Assembly: GCA_022393335.1 (NCBI GenBank)
Contig: JAJEKB010001368.1
Coordinates: 163,746-227,745 of the forward strand
Direction: 5' to 3'
Source: Macrotrachela quadricornifera
Taxonomy: Eukaryota; Rotifera; Eurotatoria; Philodinida; Philodinidae
DNA: 64,000 nt
Shown here: piece by piece, positions 18,687-30,603 of the stretch
How the letters are laid out: each line of letters begins with the position of its first letter
How positions within the stretch are numbered: the first letter of the stretch is position 1
The notes under the pieces: generated by a model
Seen by the model: only the letters and a program-made list of their open reading frames with translations
Database searches by the model: none
Told to the model about the DNA's origin: nothing
Position numbers and translations under genes: made by a program

Positions 18687-20968
18687 TCAAACGAGTGTAC
18701 CCGTACATTGTTCACCACGACAATCATCTGTTGGATATGTATCTGGAATAATTTGTGTTTCTGTAGTTAATTCCAATGCAGTACCATCAGGTCCTGGAAA
18801 GCTTACTTGAATAAGAAAACCTTCCCAACCATTTTCTGGATTTTCAATTGTTAATGAATAAACAATTGTTGTACTTGTTTCTTCCTAAATTTTATTTCAA
18901 AATTCATTTATATTACACAACAAAAAAAAATTTTCTTACCTCTACAACAACATCATTAGTAAACCAAAATACAGGATTTGCCATTGCTTTTCTAGGATCA
19001 CTAGGATTACCAATAAGAAGACGAAAATCACGTCTATTTAAAAATCTATACATATTTAAAAAAAGAAAAAGAAAAAGAAAATTTACCGTTTATCATTAAG
19101 TGTACGAGCACGATAACCAATAGCATTCATTGGTTTAGGTCCAACACTAAAATCTACAGTTGCACGAATATATCCATGAGTATTATTCGATGTTTTTATC
19201 CATTGAAGTTTAGGTAATGGTCGATTCTTTAAATAAAAAAACAAAAAATTAATAAATAATTTATTGTACAAAATTTCGTTTAACATACATCATATACACT
19301 CATATAAAAACTTCGCATACTAAAAAATAAACTGATTATATGACCAACACATACATGATCAGCATTTGGCATTCGTCTATTCATTTAAAAAAGAAAGTTT
19401 TTTTTTCTACTTAATTAAATATAGAAAAAATTACCGAAGATATGTTCCACCTGTTGCATTTTGAAGTTGTTTCCAAAAAGCAGCCTAAAACAAAAAAAAG
19501 AAACACATCAAATAACTAAAATTATCTTTAAATTCTAATACTTCATTATCAAGAAGAAAGAATTCATCACCAGTTGCTTGAATTTGAAAAATTTTCATTT
19601 TTTTAAATCGATCAAAATAATCTATTAAAATAAACAAAATATTATTAAACAAAAAAATAATAATAATTACAATATGGATCAATAATTTCAGACATTTTAG
19701 TCATATTTTCATTGTCAATAAATCGAGTTATATTCAATTCATAATAATCTTTAAAAGCAAATGTCCAACCAACCAAAGACTAAATTTTTTATTTTATAGA
19801 AATATTATCCATTCTATTATTAACTTACTCTATAATGATGATGTAAATTCTATTAATATATAATTATTTAATTTAAAAAAAAGAAAACAAAATACTAAAT
19901 CTTACAGCTTGAAAATTCAATATATCCATAACAATAGGTATAGCAGCAATAACTCGTTCATTATCAACAGCAGCTGTTAACCAAGCTGAATTATTTTAAA
20001 TAAATGTCTTTTTTTTTTTACTGAATAATATTAATAAAATAAATATCTCACTTGCCCATCCACGCTATTTATTATAATCATAATCAATTTTATATTTAAT
20101 TAAAATAAAAATTCTACCTTTGAAGCACCTGCAACAACAAATGTTTTTGGTACAATAATTCCTTGTTTTTCTGTAAATTGTTGAACAGCATCCATTGCTC
20201 GATATGCAGCCTATATTAATAAATAATATCTATTCATTCAATAATATTTTAATACTTTTGTCATTGGAATATTTAAAGGAGCATAAATATTAGATGGATT
20301 TTCAACAAATGCTTTCCATGTCCAAGCAATTGCTGCATCATCACCACGACTTCTATTTGTTGGATCAGCCTATTATAATAAAATGTATACAAAAAAAAAC
20401 AAATTTGATTCGAATGAATATATTACTGCAAAACGAATAGGCCCATTTGGAATATCTTGTAGATCAACAGCAATACTTCCAGTACCTACAGCAACCATTG
20501 ATGTTAAAGCAACAAAATCATTTTGGGGTTCAGGAATACTATATATAGTATTATACAAAAAAAAATAAATTCAAAGTATTTTATTTATATGAAATAATTC
20601 TTACCCATCATTATTACTTCCTTGATCAATAAGCATAAAAGCAGTATTAGAACGTGTTAATTTATTTGGTACAGTAATACAAAGATAATGCCACCATATA
20701 GGTCGAGATGAAAATGTTTCTTAATAATAAAATTGTTTTATTTTTCTTAATTCTTTGAAAACTTACCATCAAGCCATTTTTGTGAAGTAAAATTCAAAAC
20801 ATATAATTTATAATCTTGTTCTTCATAAGTACGTATTAAATTCCAACCAAAATGTGGATCATCAGCATGAACATAATCATCTAATGGTGTTGATTGACAT
20901 TTGCTAATAAATAGTAAAATTATGGTAGCAATACCAAACAAATTAGCAAACAATCCATTTTGATGCAT
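18687..20968 (-). CDS. PhoPQ-activated/AprA-family secreted protein
   Basis: Fifteen exons in phase give 502 residues: 20968-20767, 20719-20605, 20538-20427, 20369-20256, 20210-20118, 20064-20052, 19985-19906, 19849-19829, 19779-19671, 19621-19542, 19484-19435, 19376-19289, 19226-19087, 19033-18940 and 18884-18687. The N-terminus has a signal peptide (LFANLFGIATIILLFI). The body carries family motifs: RPIWWHYLCI, AIAWTWKAF, VVAGASKRGWATWLTAAVDN (nucleophile-elbow-like), NLHHHYRSLVGWTFA, DNEAAFWKQLQ and MPNADH. The family is alpha/beta-hydrolase-like and includes bacterial PhoPQ-activated proteins and the Dictyostelium secreted proliferation repressor AprA. Exons 6 and 8 are only 13 and 21 nt. 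A Met 39 nt upstream (21007) is in frame, but I prefer 20968 because it directly precedes the signal peptide. Confidence 0.88.
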
Positions 20969-22747
20969 TATTTCAACAACTACAAATACCAAATGTGACG
21001 AAAACAAAGACTTTGTTTATGTTTGCTTTTGTGTTATCTTTTTTTTTTTTATTTTTCTTTGTGCTTTTCTGTAATTGTTCTTATCTTATATCTAAGTACG
21101 ACAGTTCAACAATATTTGTATGCAAATATTGTTTAACTTATTTTATGTATACTATAATTCAAAAATTCTTTAATACAAGATCGAACCACGTTGTTGTTAT
21201 TGATTGTTGAACTTTTATCATGTCGATACATTCATGCTTAGACAGTTCATTTCAGTATATGACATAATTCAAATTTTTGTCATCCAGTTCAATATCAAAC
21301 ATTTTTTATCAAAGATCAGCATTGGATATATAATTTGAAAACATCTCTAGAAGTCGCTGGTTGACCAAGAATGAACTGTCTCAAAGCAGTTCTATCAAGA
21401 TCTGACTATCTGATCTTATGTAAAATCTAAAGAAACTCGTTCTTTTTTACAATGTAAATCTTATTTTAATCTAGTTACTTTTTCATGTGCTTTTGTTTTT
21501 ATCTTTTTTCTCCCTTACCGAACCTCACTCTTCATATATAATTATATAAAGGGTAAGGAGGAGAAGAAAGAAAGCATACAAAAAGTTATATTTATCAGGT
21601 CAAATGTGTATTGCAATGCTTATTTAATAATAAAAAGAAATCGAATCCAGCATTTTTGTATACCTACAATTTGATGTGAGTTTTCTTATTATTATATTTA
21701 TTAATATCAAATAAATTGCACTTCATAAAATGTTTATTAGTTAGAAGAAGAATAAATTCAATTTTTAATCCACTGTATTATTGTGACATTTGTATCACTA
21801 TTACAGTACAAAGTATAGAGGAACTAAGCGAGTCATTTTCTAACTTGTATATAATTTAGAATTCTAATTTATTACGTAGTGGAATATGAACTATACAATG
21901 CATTTATTTTCAAATTCGAAAAAATAGAAACAACAACAATAAGGAGAGAAACAAAAGCATGAAAGAAAAACTATGTGTATATATGCCCACGTGCGGATAA
22001 GAAAGAAATGAGGAGAAGACACAATAAATAAGCATCTTGACTGTTATCTAATAAGTTTTTAATAAATCGATTCTAAGAAATGGTTTACTGTAAAATCCAA
22101 ATAAATTCATTTATTACTACTATCGTCGTGTTACAGAAGTCGAACTACGCGAAATATAAATTCTTGCGTTTTTCTAAATGGTTTGCATTCCTTTGTCAAA
22201 GAGAAGTTTTAAATCGGTATAAAAAAAAACATAAATTTAATTATGCTATACGAAGAACCCATCCATGCTAGACAGTAGTAACGTACGAACTAGCACAATA
22301 AAAAGCTTTTTTAGTATGACTTGATGCTGTGTACATGACAGAAATGAGATAGACAGTTAAAAGGTAGTATTCTAGATTTCCAATGATGAAATTCTTAATA
22401 GTACTAAGAACTTTGTTAAGATATGAGCTCTCGTTTCATTTTTCTGTTCTTTGTATATGAACAGTCACTACTGATGATTAATAACTGCTTCCTTCTCTAT
22501 TCTTCATCATTGCTTCTCAGTGATCCCTGACCTTGTATTTCTTCTTATCATTATATATGGTCATTGTAGGGCGATGAATTTAATGTCTCCTTTCCTAATC
22601 TTTTAACTCCATATCATCATCTCTACTTTCTACAATACGTATTCCTTTTTTCTTGGCTCTTAAAAAATTTTTCTTCCTATGCGTGGTATTTAATTTATTA
22701 AACTTATTTTTAAATTTTATTGTAGATAATTATAAATCCTAAACAAA
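20969..22747. other. divergent intergenic region
   Basis: Lies between the minus-strand AprA-like gene and the plus-strand A-T-R gene, so it should hold both promoters. A short inverted pair (gacagttcat near 21240, atgaactgtc near 21371) is seen. No gene was recognised; the ORFs at 20995-21210 and 22080-22271 have no family features. Confidence 0.4.
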
Positions 22748-25700
22748 ATGGAACAATTAGAAAATCTTCCATTCTCATCGATTATTGGTGCTCTTGAATA
22801 TCAAGCTGAAATAAGACCAGAAAAAACTGCTATACTATATCCTGATCCAGATAAAAATTCAACAGAATATGCATCACTTACCTATAGACAATATAATAAT
22901 GTTCTGAATAATTTAGCTGAAAAAATTTCAAAATATTTACCATCTTCTTCATTAGATAAACCAATAACATGTGCACTTTTAGCAGTAGGTGGTATTGAAT
23001 ATTTTTTATCACAATATGCATTATTAAAATTTGCTAATGTTATTATGTTTCCTATTTCGGCAAGAAATTCTCAAGCAGCAATAGAACATTTAATAAGAGA
23101 AACAAAAACAGTACTTTTATTAACAACATCTCAATATTTACCAATGATAAAAATAATTCAACAACAAGAAGAATTTCAATCTTTAAAAGTATTACTTTTA
23201 GATGATGATCAATTAAAAATTCATGAATTATTAAAAAATAAAGATGTCGAATGTCAAATAACATCAAATGCCATTACAATGAGAAAAAAAGATGATAAAG
23301 AATTTAATAAAATAGTTATGATTCTTCATAGGTAAGAATTATTAGTTTATATTTTTATCTTTCTTTCTTTATTTTTATTTTAGTTCTGGATCTACAGCTC
23401 ATCCAAAACCAATTTATTTAACAAATCGTTATTTTTTATTAAGTTACTTTTTTTATTCATCTATTAATAAAGATTTTTTTGATGAAAATGATGTTATTTT
23501 AGTATGGGGAGCATTGTAAGTTTATCTTTCTATTTTAATTGGATTATTTCAATCGTTTTTTTTTTTTTATAGATTTCATTTATTAGGTTTTAATGCAACA
23601 GCACGTTCTCTTGTAACAGGTTGTACATATGCATTACCATTATGTGTTACTTTTCCACCAAAACCCGATGAATTAGCACATAATATACAAGTTAATAATG
23701 GTATAACAGTCTTAATTACAGTACCGAGTTTACTTGAACAACTTATACGAGAATTACTTTCAGAAAAAAATAATCATATTGGATTAAAACCATTACAAAA
23801 ATTAAGATTTGTTATATATGGCGGAGCCGGTTGTCCAGATAGTTTATGTAGAACTATAGTTGATAATGGAATTGTATTATTAAGTGTTTATGGTGCTACA
23901 GGTAAATAATTATTCATTCGATTTGAAGAATTGATTTTTATTATACTTTAATTATTGTAGAAACTGGTACTAATTTAGTAAAGAATTTTAATCCATATGA
24001 TAAAAGATGGAAATATATGGAACTTCCTGATATTCGAAAACCTTTTGTTCGTATTGAAACATATTCAAATGGACAAAATTTAAATCAAAAAATTTTATAT
24101 CATTTACCAACTGATCCATTTTTAGCAGAAAATATATCAAATCGTTCTGATGGTTGTTATACCGTTGGTGATATAATACTTGAAGATCCACCTAATTCTG
24201 GACAATATTTAATATTAGGACGTCAAGATGATACATTAGTACATATAAATGGTGAAAAAACCAATCCACTTCCAATGGAAGATCTTATTCGACGTTCATC
24301 TCTTATTAAACAAGTTGCTATTATTGGTCATAATCAATTTTGTACAGCTGCTTTAATTCAATTAAATATTGAAGAAGCATCAAATTATGATTTTAATGAA
24401 ATCGAGGAAAATGTATGGAAAATTGTTGAACAAGCAAATAAAGAAGCACCATCACATTCACGTCTTGTTCGACAACTTGTTAAAATTTTACCTATGAATA
24501 AAATATTACCTATAACAGAAAAAGGAAATTTAATTCGATCAAAAGTTAATCAAGAATATTCAACATTAATTAGTAATATATATGATAAATTTTTTAATGA
24601 ACAACATAAACAAAAACAAGAAAATAAAATAAATAATTATGATGGACAATCAAAATGGACAGAAGAAAAATTAAAAAATTATTTAATTAATAAAATCAAA
24701 TTAATTATAGAAATATTTGATGAAACAAATTTAAATAATTATTCTAGATCAATCTTCGAATTTGGTATTAATTCTTTACAAATAATTGAATTAAGAAATT
24801 TAATTTGTCAAGATATTTATGATATACCAAAAAATTTTCTTTATGAATATTCTTCAATTAATCAAATAATTGAACAATTAATAAAATATTTTCAAAATAC
24901 TAATAATATTCAAAATCAAGAAAATGATCCATATCATTATAAATTAACTGAACAAATTATTGATAAATATATTAATTTAATTAAAGAAAATCCTATTTCA
25001 TCAATTAATATTAAACAAAATAATAAATTTGAACGAATTTTTCTTATAACAGGTGCTAATGGTTCATTAGGATGTTTTATTATACAAGATTTACTTAAAC
25101 AATCAGAATTAATTGTTAAACGTATTTATTGTCTTTTACGTGGTACTAATCCAAAACAACGTTTATTAGAATCATTTCAACAACGACAATTAGATACATC
25201 TTTATTAATAAAATCATTTGAACAACAACGTATTATTATTCTTCCATTATCAATGAATTTAAGTGAAGAATATTTAGGTCAAACAAATGATATTTATCAA
25301 GAATTAAAAAATCAATTAACTGATATTATTCATTCAGCATGGAAAATGAATTTTAATCAAACAATTAAAGATTTTGAATATGATTCGATTTTAGGAGTTT
25401 ATAATCTTTTAAAATTAGCATCATTAAATAATGTACAATTTCATTTTATTTCAAGTATATCATCAGCTGCTTCAGGTTTATTGAGTAATATTAAAGAAGA
25501 ACCATTACCAAGAAATTCACAAGTTGCATTACCACAAGGTTATGGACAAAGTAAATATGTAAGTGAACATATATGTTGGGCAGCAATGAATTTATGGAGT
25601 AAATTTAAAACTTTTTTTATTTTTTTATACTTTTAATTTTATTTATTTAGATATTCCAATTAATATCTATCGTATTGGTCAAGTAAGTGGTGATACAAAG

Positions 25701-26216
25701 AATGGTGTATGGAATATGAATGAAATGGCTGCTATGATGATATATGCTGGTGCTGGAAAATTAAAAAAAATGCCAAATAATGGACAAGATATTAATTGGA
25801 TACCTGTAGATATTTGTAGTGCTTCATTTGTATATTTAGCTTTGAAATCTTCATTTGATACATCAATATCATCAGATCAACGTGTTTATCATTTACTTAA
25901 TCCACATGTTATTAAATATGAAGATTATTTAAATTGTCTACGAATGGCTGGTTTAAATTTTGATATTATTTCTTCAAAAGAATTTCTTGATACAATTTTA
26001 ACAAGCAAAGATCTTAATAATCCACTTATTAAATTATCGTCATTTTTTGAACAAATATTTAGTAAAAAAGATCTATCAAAAGTAACAAAATTTGAAACAA
26101 TAAAAACTGTTGAAAAATGTGATATTTTAAAAAATTGTCCACAGATTGATTCAAATTTAATTAAATTATATTTAAATTATTGGAAAAATTGTCAATTATT
26201 AAATGAACAAAAATGA
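22748..26216 (+). CDS. A-T-R (NRPS-like) carboxylate reductase
   Basis: Five exons (22748-23331, 23384-23515, 23573-23901, 23961-25598, 25651-26216) join in phase to give 1082 residues. The adenylation domain has A3 HSSGSTAHPKP (near 194-204), A5 VYGATETG (near 344-351), the A7-like CYTVGDIIL, A8 LGRQDDTLVHINGEK and the A10-like ITEKGNLIRSK. A carrier domain follows with FGINSLQ; its Ser near residue 620 is the phosphopantetheine site. The C-terminal thioester reductase (Rossmann) domain has TGANGSLGC near 710 and the YGQSK Tyr/Lys pair near 876-880. There is no condensation domain. Related enzymes activate an acid, load it on the carrier and release it reductively as an aldehyde (for example Lys2 and fungal NRPS-like reductases). 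The substrate is unknown. A fungal or bacterial origin is possible, but the gene has host-style 50-60 bp introns. Confidence 0.88.
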
Positions 26217-28012
26217 ACATCTAAAAATTATTATTCAATTTAATAGAATTTCTAAAAAAAAAATTTAAAAAATCGATTTTAATTTAATTTGTAGATACTT
26301 TTTTTTCTACATGAATATACAATTAGGAATTTTGAATTGAGTTACTGACTATTGTTGTAGAGTAATATAATTCGTATATCAAGCTTCATATAATACAAGC
26401 AGGAAAGAGAAAATGTAATTATGCTAGAAGTAACTGTTAATATGGAACTACTTGATTATTTATTGAAATTGAAACTGATCAGAATCGGCCCAGAACTGCA
26501 ATAATACTTTAGATTTAAGAATTTTTTTATTCAACAAAAATACCAATGTTTGAGTAGTTATATTATAGAATAACACAAAATTTATGCACTGGAAGTTTTC
26601 ATTAGAGGAAAACTGTGAGTATAGAATCTTCAGTACTTTTTCGGGATTATGTAGGATAATATGGTGCTGTAGGTGTTTCCATAATTTTATCCTGCAGAGA
26701 TTTGTCCACGGTTGTCTGTACTAAACTGTAGGTTAGAAGACGTTTTTTTGTCATTTGACTCGAACAAAAACACATTTTTGGTAGATAATAGTGAACAAGA
26801 CCATTTTCGAGATGAAAATTCTCGGTTCATGCGTATTTTGAAAACTGGTCTTACAGTACAGATTCCTTGAATTCGAAAAACCTTCGATGAAAGTTTATAA
26901 AGCTTCATTATTTTCGACAAAATATTCTTTTTCTAATGGAGATTTTCAGTCGATGATTTTTGTGTTATTCTATGATGTAACTACTCAAATTTCGACTATG
27001 TTAGCAGTTACTTCCAGCATAATCGTACCATCTCTTCTTTCCTTATATTATACGAAGCTTGATAAGGAAATTGAAACAATAATCAGTACTTTAATTCAAG
27101 AGAAGGTCCAAGAGTCAAATTCTCTAAAATCCAAAGGTTTCGATATGAGTACATGTCTATCATCAACATAAATGTCGGTTTCTTTAAATGTTGTCTAGGG
27201 TACGTGAAAAATTTATTCAAATACTCAATGAACTACATTATTAATGTAATAGAATCACATTAAATGAAACTATTTCCATAAACACTATCATATCACATGT
27301 TATCAATTGGACTAAATGAAAATAATGATCCCTCATTATCAAAATATATTCAACATATGCTTTTTAATGACACTTTTAGTACAGCAAAAACTTTTAAAGT
27401 CCATGAGTAAAATATATTATAATCTATGATTTAGTTTGTTTTGTAACAACAGAAGAACAGGAAAGAAACTCAGTACAAGAGAACAGATCATTTTTTGAAT
27501 TATCGTTATGTTGGATGTGACTACGTTAAATAATGATTTTTTCTATATAAATACTAACAACTCTCAGTGTGATATTATCATCAACAACGTCTGCAATTAA
27601 GTTCATATGGTCAAATTATCACTGATAACAGAAATAAAACAAAGATTGGACGATTAAACAATCCTACTATTCAACGATCTCTTTCTCAATAATAAATGCA
27701 ATACTTTGTTCAACACTTATCTCGATTGTTGAATTATTTACCAAATGTTGGATATTCTAGAAGGTTTGCGCACTTTTTATTTTACATTTAGAAGTACATC
27801 GTGAAAAGCTCTACAAAAAGTGTGGAAATAAAACTTTGCTAAGATGTTCTAATGAATTTTTCTATGAACAAATGTCAAACAGCTACATATTAGTGCTAAT
27901 TCTCACTGTATTTAGAATAGTGAAAATATTTGGAAGACCTTTTTTTTTATTTTGCAATTGAGGTGTTAAATTGAAAACCATAATGTTTCTGAAAGAGAAG
28001 AAACTTTAAATA
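26217..28012. other. intergenic, with a copy of the repeat core
   Basis: No gene supported. Near 27790-27820 the sequence 'catcgtgaaaagctctacaaaa' matches the core shared by foldbacks A, C and D, and is followed by 'gttctaatgaatttttct', also like element A. The 94-residue ORF at 26887-27171 has no recognisable domain. Confidence 0.45.
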
Positions 28013-29290
28013 TCCCATGCGTCCTATTTAATCAGTTTATTTCGACCAAAAATAATCGATGATTTACATCTACATGAACATGATCTCAAATATTATTTTC
28101 GTTATCTAGCATTGTGTATGTCGAGAATATTTTTCGATAAGCAATAAAAGTCTTTTGTATTTTTAATATTATTAATTTTTCGTCTCCGAATATTGCAATT
28201 ATCTGTAAAACGATTAAACAAACAAAAACATATGACCGTGTTCAAGCATACAAGTAATTTACGACAATATTTGAAAATCTCTTCAAAAATTTAAGTCTGA
28301 ATGAATCCCTTGATTTACATTAATTGTTGACTGATTCAACTAATCGAATTTTAGATCGATAGTTCGAATCAGATATGATCAAAGCCACTGTGGGGTTACC
28401 GATGATCTTATCGGTACACTGTTAAGATCGTATAATAGTGAAATAGGTTATGTTCTATTTCAGTATGTTATGGATGGCATTGAACGAGAATCAAGTGAGG
28501 GATTTGGGTTATTTATCTTGGAGAACATAATGAATTATTTTCAAATGATTGGATATGCATTCAAGGAGGAATGGGTGGTTTTAGCAATGATACTGCTTCT
28601 GCAGCTCAAGCAGTCGGTATAGAAATATGCACTCGTTGCAGTATCAATTACATCGATGTTTATAATTCGAAAGTGAAAATTGCCACTTCAAATGCAACAT
28701 CTTTTCTCATATTTAATAAATTATTTGTCAAGAATGTGATTGACAGGCCAAGGAACTCATGGAACTGAAAGAACATCTCTTAGAGACGGATTATACGAAT
28801 AAAACAATAAAAATCAAGGTTATATTTTCGATATTGCCGTAAATACAATGAACCAAGATAATTATTATTTTTTTCGAATATTATTTTACAAAGAAATTTC
28901 ACTATCTATCTAAATAAGAATACTTAGAAGCATTGGCTAGTGAGTCCAGTCAAAATTCTCTAAACAAAATGATGCGTCATCACTCGATCTAGCTTTGCCA
29001 CCGAAAAACTATCATGTTGCTTTACTCGAGACTCACTACACTTGACATCGTTTACTGAACGGTCAAAGGATTTCAATTGATAGTGACAACAAAGAAAATT
29101 ATTATCAAACTGTGATCATAATGATTGAAGACTTTGTGTCAAGTTTTGAAAACTTGACTGTCGATCGTGATACGCTCCTTTTTAACAGATATCGAAAAGC
29201 AATTTTCACTTGCAGGTGACAATATCTTTCACAGGCCTTTCTCATTCATCGATCGACTGTATCTTTGCAGAAGTCTTATACACCCCGAAG
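28013..29290 (+). pseudogene. PYROXD2: decayed PYROXD2-like oxidoreductase
   Basis: Scattered reading-frame blocks match, in order, the FAD-dependent PYROXD2 / phytoene-desaturase-like family as I recall it. They are SHASYLISLFRPKI (28013-28055), FESDMIKATVG (from 28362), then after a frame change TDDLIGTLLRSY and GYVLFQYVMDGIERES (to about 28495), IQGGMGGFSNDTASAAQAVG (around 28560-28620), and GDNIFHRPFSFIDRLYL (about 29216-29266). The blocks lie in different frames, stops lie between them, and the FAD-binding N-terminus was not found. The locus is therefore a truncated, frameshifted remnant. The intact enzyme would be a mitochondrial-type flavoprotein. Alternatively the blocks are exons of a live gene with odd introns, but no clean GT-AG joins were found. 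Confidence 0.6.
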
Positions 29291-29379
29291 TTAAAAAAGA
29301 AATAAAAAGATAATTTTTAATTTTTTTATTTCCATTTTCAATTAAGGCGATTTTATTGATGGATCAGGTTAGAATATCT

Positions 29380-30603
29380 CTATGATTGTTCTTGGTAAAA
29401 TTTTTTTATTTCTTCGAATAAAGTTTTGTGAAAATCATGCATTGCATGTTCCACTGTCGGAACATATCGACCCGAATCATATGCATTCGATTCGAGACCA
29501 AGTTGAACATTTTCACAGAGATGAATATCTTCATGTTGCACTCGATGTGAATCTTGATCAGAATAGTCGTTGTCAAGCACTGTCGACAATTGTGGACTAC
29601 GATAATAATCCATATGAACGATACAACGTCGTTCATCAATAGGCACGACTATATTTGTATCCATCAATGAACCATATCGATTAATCATTAGATTCGGATA
29701 GATAAAAGCGTATATGACTTGACCTTCGGTTCTTTCAGTACCTGTGGACGATTGAATTGATGTTCGTGGATGATCAATAATTGTCTTGTATTCTTTCATA
29801 TTTAAAATCGAAGCGAGTTGTTTATGTGCGTACGACACATGATAACCACCATCGAGATAGTTATCAATGAAAACTTTCCAATTACATTTTATTTCATAAC
29901 TTCGACGCATAACAAATTCGAATTGTTCATAATCACTCTCAGATAAATATTTCTCATGAACATGTTCTATATGTTGACAATCGTTGGTATTTTCCGTTTC
30001 GTTTGTTTGAGGAAAATTAAAATTTATATAGACAAATGGTCCAATTGTTCGAATTTTAATCGGACGAAGATAAGTTTTCGATGCTTTGAAGTCTTCAATT
30101 GTTTTTAAACGTAATGCCTTCTTCAAACGACCAGTTAAATCATACGTCCAACCATGATAAGGACAAACAAATTCACCTGTTTCTGCACGACCTTGACTCA
30201 TCTCTGTTAGACACATGCCATGATGACAACAGACGTTGTAATGAGCACGAAGTGTCGATGATCCGTCAAGGTTGATCAAATAGGGTTCGGAAAGAAATCG
30301 ACCAGAAATAAAGTCACCGACGTTTTGAAACTGTGATCGACGTCCTGCCCATAGCCAATTTTGACCGAAAATTGCATGTCGTTCGATTTCAAAAACGTCA
30401 CGTGAAGTATAAAACCCGGAAGGAAGTGTTCGAGCACGTTGAACCGGAACAGTCGATGACCAGGAATCGAGAAGCGTTTCGAATTGATTTCGATTTGACA
30501 ATGCGAAAGATTTTATACCACGCCATGGCACAGATGGAAGACTAAAATGGAAAACAAATGTCAAAGAGAATGTACGAAAGAGTTCTGATAGAAGCGATAG
30601 CAA
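29380..30603 (-). CDS. Rieske [2Fe-2S] ring-hydroxylase-type oxygenase
   Basis: Uninterrupted ORF of 407 residues. The Rieske ligands are C125 and H127 (NVCCHHGM) and C147 and H150 (VCPYHGWTYD). The mononuclear iron site is NYLDGGYHVSYAH, with H255 and H260. The overall order matches choline-monooxygenase-like and aromatic-ring-hydroxylating alpha subunits: FYTSRDVFEIERHAIFGQNW, then Rieske, then catalytic domain. Such enzymes use electrons from a reductase partner to oxidise a small substrate with O2; none of the neighbours is a reductase. The H127-C147 spacing (19 residues) is slightly long for the family. The first 30 residues are doubtful: an acceptor-like tttag at about 30543-30548 would make them intron and put the true start elsewhere. 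Lack of introns suggests late acquisition (inference). Confidence 0.85.
   Translation of the reverse strand: MLSLLSELFRTFSLTFVFHFSLPSVPWRGIKSFALSNRNQFETLLDSWSSTVPVQRARTLPSGFYTSRDVFEIERHAIFGQNWLWAGRRSQFQNVGDFISGRFLSEPYLINLDGSSTLRAHYNVCCHHGMCLTEMSQGRAETGEFVCPYHGWTYDLTGRLKKALRLKTIEDFKASKTYLRPIKIRTIGPFVYINFNFPQTNETENTNDCQHIEHVHEKYLSESDYEQFEFVMRRSYEIKCNWKVFIDNYLDGGYHVSYAHKQLASILNMKEYKTIIDHPRTSIQSSTGTERTEGQVIYAFIYPNLMINRYGSLMDTNIVVPIDERRCIVHMDYYRSPQLSTVLDNDYSDQDSHRVQHEDIHLCENVQLGLESNAYDSGRYVPTVEHAMHDFHKTLFEEIKKFYQEQS

Noticed and set aside
19320..19354. 35-bp GT-AG candidate intron in the AprA-like gene
   Set aside because: Splicing it produces an immediate stop, while reading through keeps a family-like open frame (VCVGHIISLFF).
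26887..27171. 94-residue plus-strand ORF
   Set aside because: No recognisable family; flanked by repeat-like DNA and not linked by splice sites to the A-T-R or PYROXD2-like loci.
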